From positions 39,710,633 to 39,774,632 of the forward strand of contig CM043875.1 in assembly GCA_023846275.1 (NCBI GenBank): 64,000 nt of DNA, given 5' to 3'. How positions within the stretch are numbered: position 1 is the stretch's first letter; each line of letters opens with the position of its first letter. The notes beneath the pieces are model-generated. The model was given only the letters and a program-made list of their open reading frames with translations, was not told the DNA's origin and did not search any database. The position numbers were made by a program, and so were the translations under genes. The stretch is from Vanilla planifolia. Taxonomy: Eukaryota; Streptophyta; Magnoliopsida; Asparagales; Orchidaceae. Below, one piece after another: positions 25,625-37,700 of this stretch.

Positions 25625-28600
25625 ATGGACATAGAAAAGGCAGACGTTCCTGCGGACATTGGCGAGTACGCTTTTAAGCAGAGCAGAGTATGCTGGTACG
25701 TCAGCAAGATGGAGATTGAAGCAAATTCTCCGTCAAGGAAAGATGGCATCGATCTGAAGAAGGAGTCTTACCTTAGAAACCTATATTGCTCGTTTATACA
25801 AGATCTTGGGGCAAAGATTCGCGTGTAAGTATAACATGAATTCGTCCTTTATTTTTGTCCTTCTCTTTTTATTTTGGCGTACTACAGTTGCATGGACAAT
25901 TTCTTCTCCGTTTACTCTAGCTTTGTGCAGTCATTTTGTGAGTGGCAATTTAGGTTCGCCATTTAAGAGGCTCAGGTGGTTGGTTTTCCTTTGTGTACAG
26001 ATTTGTAAATATACTGCCTGAATTCTTATTTATTACTTTATCCAGATCACTTATCCGAATTTTAATATTGTGTCTGTTTGGTTCCTTTATGTCAAAATCT
26101 CTGGGATTCACTGAATTATTGTCTTTTAATTTATACCCGAATTCCCTAAACACTTCATGTCTACCTGAGCTCAAATTGTTAGTCATGTGGCACTAAAATC
26201 TGCATCTTCATGTTTGCTTATATTACTGCAATATCCTTTTACATTAGAACAATAATTTTACTACATTCTTTTCTTTTTTGCAGACCGCAAGTGACTATAG
26301 CAACCGCCATTATGTTTTGCCATCGTTTTTACCTGCACCAGTCACACAAGAAGAATGATTGTCTGGTGAGTACTCATTACTATTTCATTCAGTTATAAGT
26401 ATTCTATAAGTATTCCCTTATGCTTGAACATGGGACATCTTCAATGAACCCAAGACATTGCACATTACCTGCCACCATATTTTGTTTCTTGAATTTGCAC
26501 TTGAGAGCTAGTTTCTTTTTTTTTCAATGGAAGAGCATATTGTTCCTCTTTGTTTGATTAGCCACAGCCCTTTTTTATGGCACACAATCACAACAAAGTA
26601 ATAGCTCAATGTTACCAAACAAAGTTATACCTTTCTCAGCCTTTTGGCTAAGATCAAGTGTTACCAAACAAAGTTCTTTTTTCTTAATTCTTAAACATTC
26701 TGATTTGGTTCACTAATGTAGCCCAATAGCTTAATTTCTCTTAGAAGACCCTCCTCAGTTAATCCCCAACCCCACCCAAAAAAAAATACAACACTAGCCT
26801 TACCTTTGAATGTGCAGTCTAAAAACTGAAAAGAACAGAATGTTTATTAATTGACTAAGAACATCTCTTTTTCCATCCCTACAAACATGAATGTAAAAGA
26901 AAACAAACTGGGTCAAGCTTTGCAGCAATATCCTTTCCTTAACTTCACTTGAAATTTAAATTAATCATGACACATTCTACTGTTCTTTACCAAATACCTG
27001 TTGGTGCCTTTGGATCAGATTAAATTTTGAAAAGCAATCATTACAAGGTAGAACTGATCACTTGCTTCGGGACTCATGCTGTGTCGTGCTTAGGAATAAC
27101 TCCTCGGTTTCAACATCAAAATAAGCTAGAACCAGCTTGAGCCTAATCTATGTTCATGAGTGCATGAGCAAGGAGCATCCTCTTGTGGCTCGATATGTAT
27201 CCAACTGAGGTTGGTCTAATCTTGGTCTAAGTTGAGAATATCCACCTAATTTCCTAAGTCAATTGCTAGCTCATTAGTCATGTCCCCCAATTCTTTTTTT
27301 CATGACCAAACAATGTATCGTGTGTATTTGCCATTTTTAAACAACTTAAGCTTCTTCAAGCAAAGCTTTTCTTTGAAGACCTAACTCGTAAGGTTTTTTG
27401 TAATCATCTATAACATAATGTTGAAAGCCCATTGTAGTATATGGATCTCATATATTGCATGATAACTGTGAGAATGCACTTGTTGAGCTGTTTGTTGTTT
27501 ATAAGACCTGTAATGGTCTTTACATACCACAATTAACAGCAGCTGCCTTACAACATTACCAAGCATAGCTTATTTTTCCTACCACAACTTGCAACAGTTG
27601 CTTCAGTTAAAAGAAAAGTTGCTTTAGATTTGAATGCACTTATTTATTTGCCAGACATTTGCCATCATATAGATTATATCCTTTTCAAAATTTGGGATTT
27701 GAAGTTTGTGTTTTTAGATGATGCCTGTACTTCACTTTGTATTGTGTTACATGTTTTAATAGAAAGTGCCTTAATGTTTGTCTACCTACCCTCTGACATC
27801 ATTTGGACCATAACTTCATCTTAACAATATCTCAAAATGCTACTTTTTGATAATATTGTTTTCTTAATTCATTGTAGATTGTGTAAAAGGCATGTGGTAA
27901 CTTGACAATAACAAGCTATAATAATAACTGTAAAACTTATTGCATATTTGATTTTTTTCAAATTAACCTTTTTATTAAATTTTAAATTTTGTGCAATTAT
28001 TATCAGTTTTAAAAACTAATTTTGATTATGAAATAAGTATGTTGTCATCATTTTAATTTTGCTAGTTTTGGCCTTTGATGTATGAAATGATGCTAGAAGT
28101 GCTTTTGGATTGGTGATTTTTCTTGCAACATTTCCTAAGATGTCTAGGATATGTTAAACTGATTTATACCTCAATTTGTTGAGCCAATAGATTAATGATT
28201 TTCTCAAGGAAACATGTAGTCTTGAAGAATTGTTTGAGACAAAATTAGTACCATACCATTGGGTGTTTTGTTTTCACCATTCCATCGTTGGAAGTGTGGC
28301 ATGTTAAATGATCCCTAAACCTCAGTGAGTCATGCACGTAAGTTGAGAAATTTTATTTTAATTTTTTTCCCTTCTTTTATTGCATATTGAGGTGTTACTT
28401 CTCTTTTATGCCTTCTTTTGGTAGCTACCTTGAATTCTAAAATCGTTGCTGAATGTGGTAGATGTGTTCCATATGCAGGTGATATTAGTAAGCACTACTT
28501 CTGAAGTGAATGTGCTTAAGAAAAGGGAGGATTGATTACTGCTCTTCCCTAGAAAAATAAAAAGTTATATTTCATATTCAGTGAAGTAGAGGTTTAATAT

Positions 28601-31600
28601 CTGCTTATCTTTTATAACATTCTATCCAAGTGATAGAACACATTAATTGCTTTGATTTAACTGTTCATTTATGAATTAGGCCTGATTTGTTTTTGCATAT
28701 AACAAGTAAATGGTTGTACTTCTATTATAACTACAGTTTTTATGAGTTAGTTTCATGGCTCAAGTCAACTACAAATCCCCATATTACTGAAAATTAGGCA
28801 GCAACCAATTATGACTTTTTGTTAATTTATTTAAAGCCCTTCAACCTAGTAGCAGATCTCCCTTCCAGTTGAGCTGTGCTAGTATGATACTTTAAGGCTC
28901 CATCTTGTGTACTTTTTGCTTGATTTCTTTACAAGCATGTGAGAACTTTATTTTCGTTTATGCAAAAAAAATAAAACAAATGAACATATCAAACATCTCT
29001 TTCTACATATATGTTCATGTGACGGCTGTCGCTATATGTTTAGCAAACTTTTTTTAAGTCTCATCAAATCTAATGGGCTAATCACATGCACACACGATGT
29101 ATTATAAGTAGTGAGATATTGATTTGGCATTTTGCAACTTAAAATCACCAATTCGCTTTATTGATAGATGATTTCATTTCACTCTAATTCTGAAAAAGGT
29201 TTTAAGTTTCAGTTTTATTAGTTTCAATAATTTTGTTAATTTTGGTTTCAAATAGATTTTCATTTAATTTAGAAGTTAAAGAATAAAGAAAATGTGGAAA
29301 GTATTATAATTAATAGCTCGAGATATTTTTCTCTTATGGTATAATTGAATCTCTATTACTTAAAATTTAATAATATATTAAAATAGGTTATAAAATGGAA
29401 CTATAATTAATTGTTTGATTATATTGAACTCGTGGATGATTATGAACTCGATTGTCCAACATAAAGTTAGAGTTTCTAAAACAGTTAAAAATGAAAAAAA
29501 ATTAATTGATTGCAACCACTGAACCTTAATTCTCATTTGGCCAAGACTGACCAAACCTATAAGATTCAGTCAACCCAGTTTTTTCTACTCTCCTTGGCTG
29601 AAACCAATCTGGAACAATTGAAATGGATTGGTTTTATTTTAAACTTTAAATCATGCCAAAAATTTGTAGTATTTCTCCTACTACTAGAAACTTGTGATGG
29701 ATTACATGGGATGGATATTTTGATCTCCTTTTTCTAGCCATTTGACTACCTTGTGTAGCACAACACATTGTTGAAACAACATCACTGAAGAAAGTTATAT
29801 CAAGGTGATGCATATTTCTTCAACTCAGAGTTTTGTGTGCTCAATGGCAGTTTTTTTTTTTGGCAAAACAAACACTTCGTGGGAAAGTAATATAAAATGT
29901 TTGTATAATTCATACATAGTGGGTAAACCATGTCTATTTGAATTGGTCAGTTTATGCAAAATGCCAAACCAAACTATGCTGTCCTGACTTGTTATTGTTT
30001 TTGTTTTGTTTTTTTAAATTCCCAAGGTTGTATGCAGTTTTCTTTAATCAAGTGCAGTTTTTCTTAGCATTTTCACTTGACAAAAGCATGGTGATAATGT
30101 TAAAAATGAAGGTTGTGGTATGAATCTAGGCTTGCAAATCAGGAGCATCATCACCATGTTTTTCACAAAGCTATTATGATAATGTTGAAAATTATGAAAT
30201 ATCAACACTTCTTTTGAGGTATAATGTGTATGATATACATATACAATACCAATACTCTTCGATACTAACCCAAAATTATGATGACCTGTTGTAAATTTTG
30301 ATTGTTGTAGTTAAAAATTATTAGAATATAATCTTAATTTAAATTTGATAATCCGAATCCCACATCTCTTTATTATAAAACATGAGATGTTTCCTTTGTG
30401 TATGATAATATGATAAATTTATTTTGTTTATGTTTATGTTTAATTATGTTTATCATATTTAATTATTATATTCTAATGTATTAATATCTAACTTTTTTTG
30501 ACATTTGTCTTATACTTATATCTATATCATTTTTTATATGTATCTTAGTATCATACTATCGTTAAAAGTCGTGGTATTAATACCATGAATGAAGACTTGC
30601 AAGCTAGTAGTTGCCGTGTCTACTTATGGCATGAGCATGTTAGTCAAATCCCCTTGAAAACGCTTACACTGAATTTTGTTCCATCTTCATTTTGTTCTTT
30701 CCTCAATTTTCTGATCGTGCTTCTTCATCACCCTTCTTCCAAATCCAAGCAAAGATATCCATCCAAGTAAACAGCTGCCTATTACAGTATTTGTCATGCA
30801 AAAAAAGTAGGTCTTAGTTTGAATAACAGCATGCACAAGTTTGTTTTAGTTTTCTTTTTTTTTTCTGGTACTGCTAACTTTCTTTAATATTTCAAATTTT
30901 CCTTCTTTGTTATTATTTTCCAATAATAATGCTTTCCAAATCCAGGGTCTAATTAGTTGTGTATAGAAGTTGCAGAGAGAACTGAGAACGTTTGATAAAA
31001 TTGACCTGCTATTATATGCCGCATTGTTTTGAAGTTTCTTTGGCACTTGGGAGAAAGGATGCGCATCTGGGTGGTATTAGACTTGAATGGTTCTTGCAGT
31101 GTTATTGGCCTGTAGCAAACTTGACGACCTCAGTTCATTTAAACATTCCTCTATTATGTAAGTCTTATTCTGTGTGACCGCACATACGATTACTATTAAA
31201 TTCTAGGATCATGTTCATCCTGAAGTACTAGTGCTTTGTACTGCACTAATGTTCATGGAGCATTTTTGAGGGTACTGACTGCACGGATGAAGTTATAATA
31301 TCCTTAGGTTTACTTGCAATTGTATAATATATCTCTCGGTTTTGAATATTTTTCCATGGAAGAGCATAATTTCTTTTATCCTTCTCAACTAATACTGGAG
31401 ATTTCCTTTCTTACAGACAATTGCAGCCATATGCTTGTTCCTTGCTTCCAAAGCGGAGGACACACCTTGCTCTTTGAACAGGATTGTTGTTCTGTCCTAT
31501 CAATTGATGTTCATGAAGGATCCTGCTTATGCTCAGAGGATTTATGAAAAGGCACTGCAAAACTCTCTTCTGGCTTGCTTAGTTTTACAATTGGATTATC

Positions 31601-32765
31601 TATAACGACTATTTTGTACCTCTTGTTTTTCTTATAAGCAGCAAGTTTTTGAGAAGCAGAAATCCTTGATGTTGATTGGTGAGAGGTTGCTGTTGTCAAC
31701 AATTTGCTTTGATGTCAACGTTGAGCTTCCCTATGGACCACTTGCTGAAGCTTTTACCAAGTTTGGGAGCTGCTGGGATGGAGTAATGAAAACTGCTTGG
31801 AACTTGGTGAATTATTGGTAAGATATTACATTCAGCTGTTATTTCTTTAGTACTTGCTTGATCTGTTAATTTTGACAAAGCTCGTTTAGCTTATATAAAA
31901 CAAGAATCAAAAGTTTACTTGTTATGTTTCATGTAGGCTGAGGACCACTTTATGCCTTCAATATAAACCACACTACATCGCGGCTGGTTCGCTTTATCTT
32001 GCTGCAAAGCGTCATGGAGTTAAGCTCCCTTCAGCAAATGGTTATGTTTGGTGGCACGAGTTTGAAGTTGCTCCTAGACAACTGCATGGTTTGTTCGTTA
32101 ACTCTCTTTATTTTTCAAGAACTTCTTGACTATGTTTCATGTTCTTAATGGTCCGTGCTTAAATTTTGGCAGAAGTTATAAGAGAAATGAACGAATTGGT
32201 AAACTGCAATAAGAACCCAACAAAAAATCTGCATAAGCCAGTCCAAATTTGTATGTCTGCCCAAGCAGTTGATGCTCACAACAACAAGAAAACTGGTTCT
32301 GCAGATCCCCAGAAACTAGTTCAAATCCATTTGCCAGCTGATGAAGAAGATGATTCAAGCAGTCCGGAGTCCTGCGTTCTTAGCATTTCAGGTTCTTCTC
32401 AAAGCAGCGTCTGCCATGTTTCGGATCTGCAAAAGGTTCAGCAGGACGACATTTCTGAGAATCCAAAATCTAGAAGGCAACTTGGGAAACAAGACCTGCA
32501 ATGGGGGAATAGAGATAAGATGATCCAATATTTGTCTCAGGATTGCGGAACAGCCCACATAGGAAATGACATGAACTATGATAGATATCCTGATCAAAGT
32601 ACAAACAGGATCAGGAAATTGGAAGAGGATAGGCTTACTACTACAAAGAAGAGATTGATCAGGAACGAAAGCAGCATCAGGGCAACAGAACAATTGAATA
32701 CTGATTCTTTCACTGAGAAAGCAGTGGAAAGCGTGAATGATCCTCAGAAAAGGCAAAGGTTGTGA
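25625..32765 (+). CDS. Cyclin-T family protein (P-TEFb-type cyclin partner of CDKC)
   Basis: Plant T-type cyclins bind CDKC kinases in the nucleus and direct phosphorylation of the RNA polymerase II C-terminal domain (family knowledge). Coding exons: 25625-25824, 26284-26365, 31417-31551, 31642-31817, 31937-32088, 32173-32765. They join in frame to 446 codons (445 aa). Residues about 28-140 form the first cyclin fold, with the signature [19 protein letters not shown] block (seen as [16 protein letters not shown]), [16 protein letters not shown] and [10 protein letters not shown]. Residues about 140-255 form the second fold ([38 protein letters not shown]). The rest is a polar, Ser/Lys/Gln-rich tail. 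The start is the first in-frame ATG of the leader exon. The third coding exon ends GAAAAG before GC. Using that GC donor gives the family's usual spacing (QRIYEK to QVFEKQ). The next GT (31582) would add 10 residues. The frame is intact, but several usually conserved positions differ (CSLNRI in place of the PRPLKD-like motif), so it is a diverged member. Intron 2 of the coding region (26366-31416) is 5.05 kb. Confidence 0.9.
26610..26675 (+). pseudogene. U2 snRNA 5'-end fragment with target-site duplications
   Basis: Bases 26627-26660 read ATACCTTTCTCAGCCTTTTG followed by GCTAAGATCAAGTG, which is the conserved first 34 nt of plant U2 snRNA with one change (CGG to CAG). A perfect 17-bp direct repeat, TGTTACCAAACAAAGTT, lies on both sides (26610-26626 and 26659-26675), the right copy overlapping the final TG. 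This is the structure left by retrotransposition of a truncated RNA at a staggered cut. It has no promoter element and no Sm site, so it cannot be a functional U2 gene. It lies inside an intron of the cyclin-T gene. Confidence 0.9.
30320..30477. mobile_element. Candidate MITE or very short LTR
   Basis: A perfect 13-bp inverted pair, ATTAGAATATAAT (30320-30332) and ATTATATTCTAAT (30465-30477), bounds 158 bp of non-coding DNA in the cyclin-T intron. The ends resemble those of short copia LTRs beginning TGTTAGAATATAAT as much as a MITE. I could not find a convincing target-site duplication, and inverted AT-rich 13-mers can arise by chance in such DNA. Confidence 0.4.
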
Positions 32766-34480
32766 CAAGTTGCAAGTTATAGTTTTTATTAGGCTCATAG
32801 TGAAGAAACTTTTTAAGCTTCCAAGTGCTGCAGCTGGACAGCATTGGTGATCTTACTGTTATTCTTTGGTGCTGCTTTCTGAGTTGTTGCAGTTGTTGAC
32901 TGAAACTCCTCCCTGAATCCAAGCATTGTTCTGCAGCTTTGCATTATAGTGGCTAGAAATGTTATATCATTGATTTCATCAATGGTAGTATGGAAGATGC
33001 CTGCCTATTAGCAGGTATGATTGTTTTTATCACTTATAAAACAGTATTAATCTGTTGGGCTTAGAAAATTTTTTCAAATTAGTCTTTTTTTTTTATCAAT
33101 AATATTCCTAATAAGTGAAGAAGTTGGGGTTTAGCTCTATGATTTTTGGAATTGGGAAAAAATTGAAAAACCTAGTTGAGGTTCTAAGTAAAGAAGTTGT
33201 GAATGAGATGTTTCATATATTTGTAGATTGGAAACGTTTCATAGGTTAGAAGCCTTTATTCAACTTAGGTTGGTGCATTTACAACATTGAGAAACAACTA
33301 TGTTCGATCCAGTTGCCTTGCATAGTCTTAATCTAGGCAATGATTGGGTGCGTACACATGTTATAAATATAAGCCTGAAAATGATCATTCAAATATAATA
33401 ATGAACATCATATCGTTCGATCATTTGGCAAAAATAGCATGGCTGCGTTTAAGCAATTTTTTAGCTTTCAAAGTAAAAAATTTAAGTATAAGCATTTCTC
33501 AAGTGAAACATAAGTGAAGGTGTGAACCATTATCAAGTGATGTCCCTTTTTTTAATTATTATTTAGCTTTCAAAGTAATAATAATTATTTTAAAAAAGTA
33601 ATCTTATTTTTATAAACTATTATTTATAAAAGTATCACTTTTTAACATAATAGGCTATTTTATTTCTTTTATCTATATATTTCCATCAAATACTATTGTT
33701 GCTAAAAAAAAATATAACATCATAGTATATGTTCAAGGCAAACAGAAAAGATAAAAGTCTAATTAACATCTAACAATTTAATTAACAATTAGCTATAAAG
33801 AATTTGACATGATAACTTTTAATTAACTTATAACAAGTAACAACATAGCTTTCATATTCCTAAGTAGTGCATGTCATTTTAAATTAGTAATATACCATAT
33901 ATATATTTAAAATAAAAGTTAATTATAATATAAAAAAAATCATATAATTTTTTGTTCAAATTACATTTGAGCGGATAATAATCCGAACTAGGTCAAACCC
34001 GCAACTATTCCGTGTATCTTTGACTAAGATATATTAAAAACTATAAAAGGTGATGGCGTTTTATTTATTTGGTAACGTCATATCTAAAGGAACATGACAT
34101 CCGTTAAAATGATTCTAAGGTAACATTTCATGTCAGTAAGCTACAAAATATATATTTCATTTATGTTAATTTAAGAAATAATACGAACAAAAAATTCGAC
34201 CTTTTTAGAACTTTATTTGTTTTGAAAATAATGACATGTAAAAATATAATTTATGCATTCATTTTCCACCACGAAAAACTCTTTTTATTCTCTCCAAATA
34301 ATATTTTTTTATGCCTCATAAAAAAAAAATCTATTTTCCGAATAAAAGAATAATTAACGTCAAACCGATCCTGTCTCTTTTATGATGAATTTGAGCACAA
34401 AATGAGATGAACGGGTGGAGAGAGCAGAGAGTTGGAAGGTGGAAAGGCCTCTGAAGAAGGGAATTTGGTTTGTAAGGCAA
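32766..34480. other. Cyclin-T 3' UTR and intergenic spacer
   Basis: About 32766-33100 is a plausible 3' UTR, less AT-rich than what follows, with AATAAT-type polyadenylation context near 33099. From 33.1 to 34.4 kb the DNA is AT-rich spacer before the next gene's leader. A TATAAAAGG word at 34042-34050 is too far (over 400 bp) from the GC-rich leader to be called a TATA box. No other feature was seen. Confidence 0.5.
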
Positions 34481-34718
34481 ATTGGTTTCAGCGCTTTTTC
34501 TCTTTGAGTTTTTCTCCATCATCGATTGGCAGTTCCTCAGCTCACCGCCGGCGTTTTTGTAGGTTTTTCATCTTTACGCAATTTCAATCTATGTAGTTGT
34601 TTTTTTTTATTATTATTTTAATTTCTTAAAAGGTCTTTCCTGTATGGTTGAATTAAACACAGGGTTCTCGTCGTTGTCGTGATCGATTGGTGCCTGCCCG
34701 GAATCGTTGCCCGGGAAG
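34481..34718 (+). promoter_or_regulatory. 5' leader of the SFH gene with a probable leader intron
   Basis: Composition rises sharply in GC near 34530. A donor GTAGGT at 34559 and an acceptor ending at 34662 (AACACAG) would remove a 104-bp T-rich intron from the 5' leader. The ATG at 34719 is the first in the spliced leader that opens the family's reading frame. Confidence 0.5.
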
Positions 34719-37700
34719 ATGTCAGGACCGCTCGATCGCTTCGCTATGCCTTGTGAGTTTCGATCCTGTTGAATCCCTTTTCCCTTTTCTGCACTACTTG
34801 CGGGTTTTCTTCTCTTCTGGTTTCCTCTGCCGTGTTTTAGTCCATAATGATGTCTATAGAAGGGGTTCTGCTGCTTGTTTGTGAAAAGTATTTGGCAACT
34901 GGTTTGATATGTTGACTTCGTTAGTCGGATGAACTGGTTGTTATTCTTGCGCTGTTATTAGTTAACTAACTTGTAAATTGATACTATTGGTTAGAGTCAA
35001 GGGAAATTTTAAGGTAGAAAGCATTAATATTATGACTCCGTTATATTCCATAATCTGTTTTGCATCGGGGGAAATTTTTTTGAGGGGGAGCTGGAGGCCT
35101 CTATATTGGCTTGTTTTTACTCTCGGATTCCATTTTTTGGATTATATTGCTTGTTGGGTATTTCAAGTTCCTTGAATGCTCGGACTTGGTCTTAAGAGCT
35201 GCCGGGCGAGATTTTTCATGGTTGTTTTCCAATAAACATTTTTAGGTTTTATGGGCATGGATCTGTTTACATATGATCGTCTTTTATGATGGTTGAAGGA
35301 CACGCGAGACTTTTGCGCCGTCTTTTAAGAAAGTCATTATTCTAGAATGCAATTCTTTTCCTGCGAATGGTCAAACCTGATAAGCAATTTAAATTTGTTT
35401 TATATTTATTTAACCGTGAGAGCTGCTATTTTCCGGCGTTTTTTTTTTTGTTTCTACAGGAAGATCACAAAAAAATCTTCGTTCATCAAAAGATAAATCG
35501 CCTGAATTATTTTCTTATTTAAAAGGGTTTGTGATGCATGATTTACGTCTGTCAGTGTAACTTATCGGTAAATTCAGAGTAACTTTTAATTATTGTTGAT
35601 CACATCAATTTTAAATTTATTATAGTATATATATGTATTTCGTCTAGATTTATCACTTAAAACTGTTACCAATGAAGTATATTTTTTAAAAAACATATGA
35701 TATATGTTAAGATACACATAAAGAATAGTTTTTATATTAGATATTTCATAAATTATGATTTTAATATATAAAATAATTACCTTAATAGGTAAGGTAAACT
35801 CAAGAAAGCATGAGCAAACAATGAGCTAATGGAGTGATTTTATTGAGAGCTAATGGAGTGATTACAAGCAAGAAAGAACTTGTTCAATCTTACATGTTGG
35901 GGTAACCAAGGTAGAGGATAATGAAGCCAAAAGAAAAATCATATCCACCAAAGAATAACAAAGAAAATAAGAAAGAAGGAACAAATATGAAGTATATCTT
36001 ATTTCTCCAAAACAAAAAAAGAAAATTATTTCCTTTACTTGCCTTTATTCTTTTGAAATGGATAACCAAGTGTTCTGTTTATAGTTGAGAAAACTGATGA
36101 TGTAAGTTGACATTATTTCTACTCATAGGAAAATTATAATTATCATTTTATTATAATGGCCTAGCCGATTAGAGTTGAGGCCTGCCTCTTATAGATGTGG
36201 CTAAATTTGATATAAATGTCGAAATTTGGAACAATTAGTGTCTTCTCATATGTTCTAGATCATTTTAGAACTTTCCTTGAATATTTACAATATTCCAAAA
36301 GGTGAGTGAGATTTGAAAGAAGCTAAATCTGCGAACAACATGTGTAGTCAAGAAAGCATGAGCAAACTATGAGCAAGCATAAGTATTGTCTATAAGCTGT
36401 TCTTGATTGTCTTGTGGCAGTTGAGTATTACTACTGCATTGAAGGTAAATGCAAGAATCCATAAGGGTAGAAGGAGGTCTTGCGGGACACATGTCTCTCA
36501 AGGATGCTTGTTCATGTCTTAACTTGTCATGATGTCTTGATTCTTTGATGGACATTGCATGGCTGTGTCTATATAGGTGATTGATATTTAATTGGTCATT
36601 TTTTTGTTTTTATTTGGTCACAACATTCTTCACACCTTTTATATTGTATGTAAAGAATTGTTTCCTAAATGCGTCTCGAGATAAGGTGTAGACAAATAAC
36701 ATTAAAATTTCAAACATTGTGATTAATATGTTGTTGCATTTTTTTGCAAATTATGTTCTTTTAAAGCAAGGCCTCAAGTCTTCATAACTTTTACTTGATG
36801 TTTCTTTCTTTTTGTTTGTGTAACTAACATTGGAATATGTGAATTGTTGGAGGGCTATGTTGGAAGGATTCATAATACTTTTCTCAAAGAGCATAAGCCA
36901 AGCAATGGCAATGGCACAGATTCTTTGGAAGAGGAGAAGCGGAAGTAGGAAAGGGCTGAAGAAGATTTGACACTAATAATTCTGCATGGGTGATTCTAGA
37001 GGAACCAATCTCTTCTCCTGAGATTGACATGGAATGTTCTGCATGAAGAGATCCACAATCCCCACATGCTCCTCAAATAGTTTAGCAAGATTGAGGGAAC
37101 AAAAACATTTATTATCTAATCCCTTGTTTTCTTTGCTAGCACTTTGTCTAATATCTAATTGGAGAGAAAGATACTCCTTGTTTCAGTGGATGGTGAGTCG
37201 TATCCAACCCCAATTGTTGTCTCTCACATAGTCAAGGAGTTAAAGAGGAAATTTTGTCAACTAGTTGAGGCTTTACTTGCAGAGAAAATCATAAATATTG
37301 AAATTGAACTACACAAGATAGAAAAGGATCTTGACATTGATTGAAGGTGCATGTCAGATGAACAAACCCTTTATGGATTACTCAAAAATTTAGTTGAGTA
37401 CCATCTTATGAGCTAATGAATTGAATTACACTAGCAATTACCTTCCAAATTTGATTGTGTCATCAACCAATGAACTCCATTTCAAATATTTAGATATTGT
37501 GGTTTTTGTTTCTCAGTTTAAGAAGTAGATATAACAAAGTATTTATAAAATAGAAGTATCTAGAAGCTTGAAAATTGTTAGTGTTTGATGACTGGTATAG
37601 AAAAAATTGTTGAGTAGGTAGATATCCAAGTGAATTCTATCTTGAGAGAGCAGCTTGATGAAAATTAATTGCTTTATTTTGCAAGGAAAATCTTAAACAA

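Larger units (their letters stand above)
26366..31416 (+). other. 5.05-kb cyclin-T intron
   Basis: The donor is GTGAGT at 26366 and the acceptor TTACAG ends at 31416. The sequence is AT-rich with T-runs typical of plant introns. It holds the U2 fragment and a candidate small inverted-repeat element (30320-30477). None of the short open frames inside it (27630-27824, 29510-29737, 30585-30770 and others) has a recognisable domain. Confidence 0.8.

Noticed and set aside
25961..26000. tRNA-like words (GGCTCAGGTGGTTGG)
   Set aside because: No acceptor stem, anticodon loop or TTCRA box follows. The sequence is part of a cyclin-T intron.
26627..26660. Functional U2 snRNA gene
   Set aside because: Only the first 34 nt are present. 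There is no Sm site, no later stem-loops and no upstream snRNA promoter element, and the flanking duplications show it is an insertion.
32388..32798. 136-codon open frame on the minus strand
   Set aside because: It is the antisense shadow of the last cyclin-T exon, whose + strand frame carries the conserved domain end and continues the spliced protein in frame.
34042..34050. TATA box of the SFH gene
   Set aside because: TATAAAAGG lies more than 400 bp before the GC-rich leader. Such words are frequent in this AT-rich spacer.
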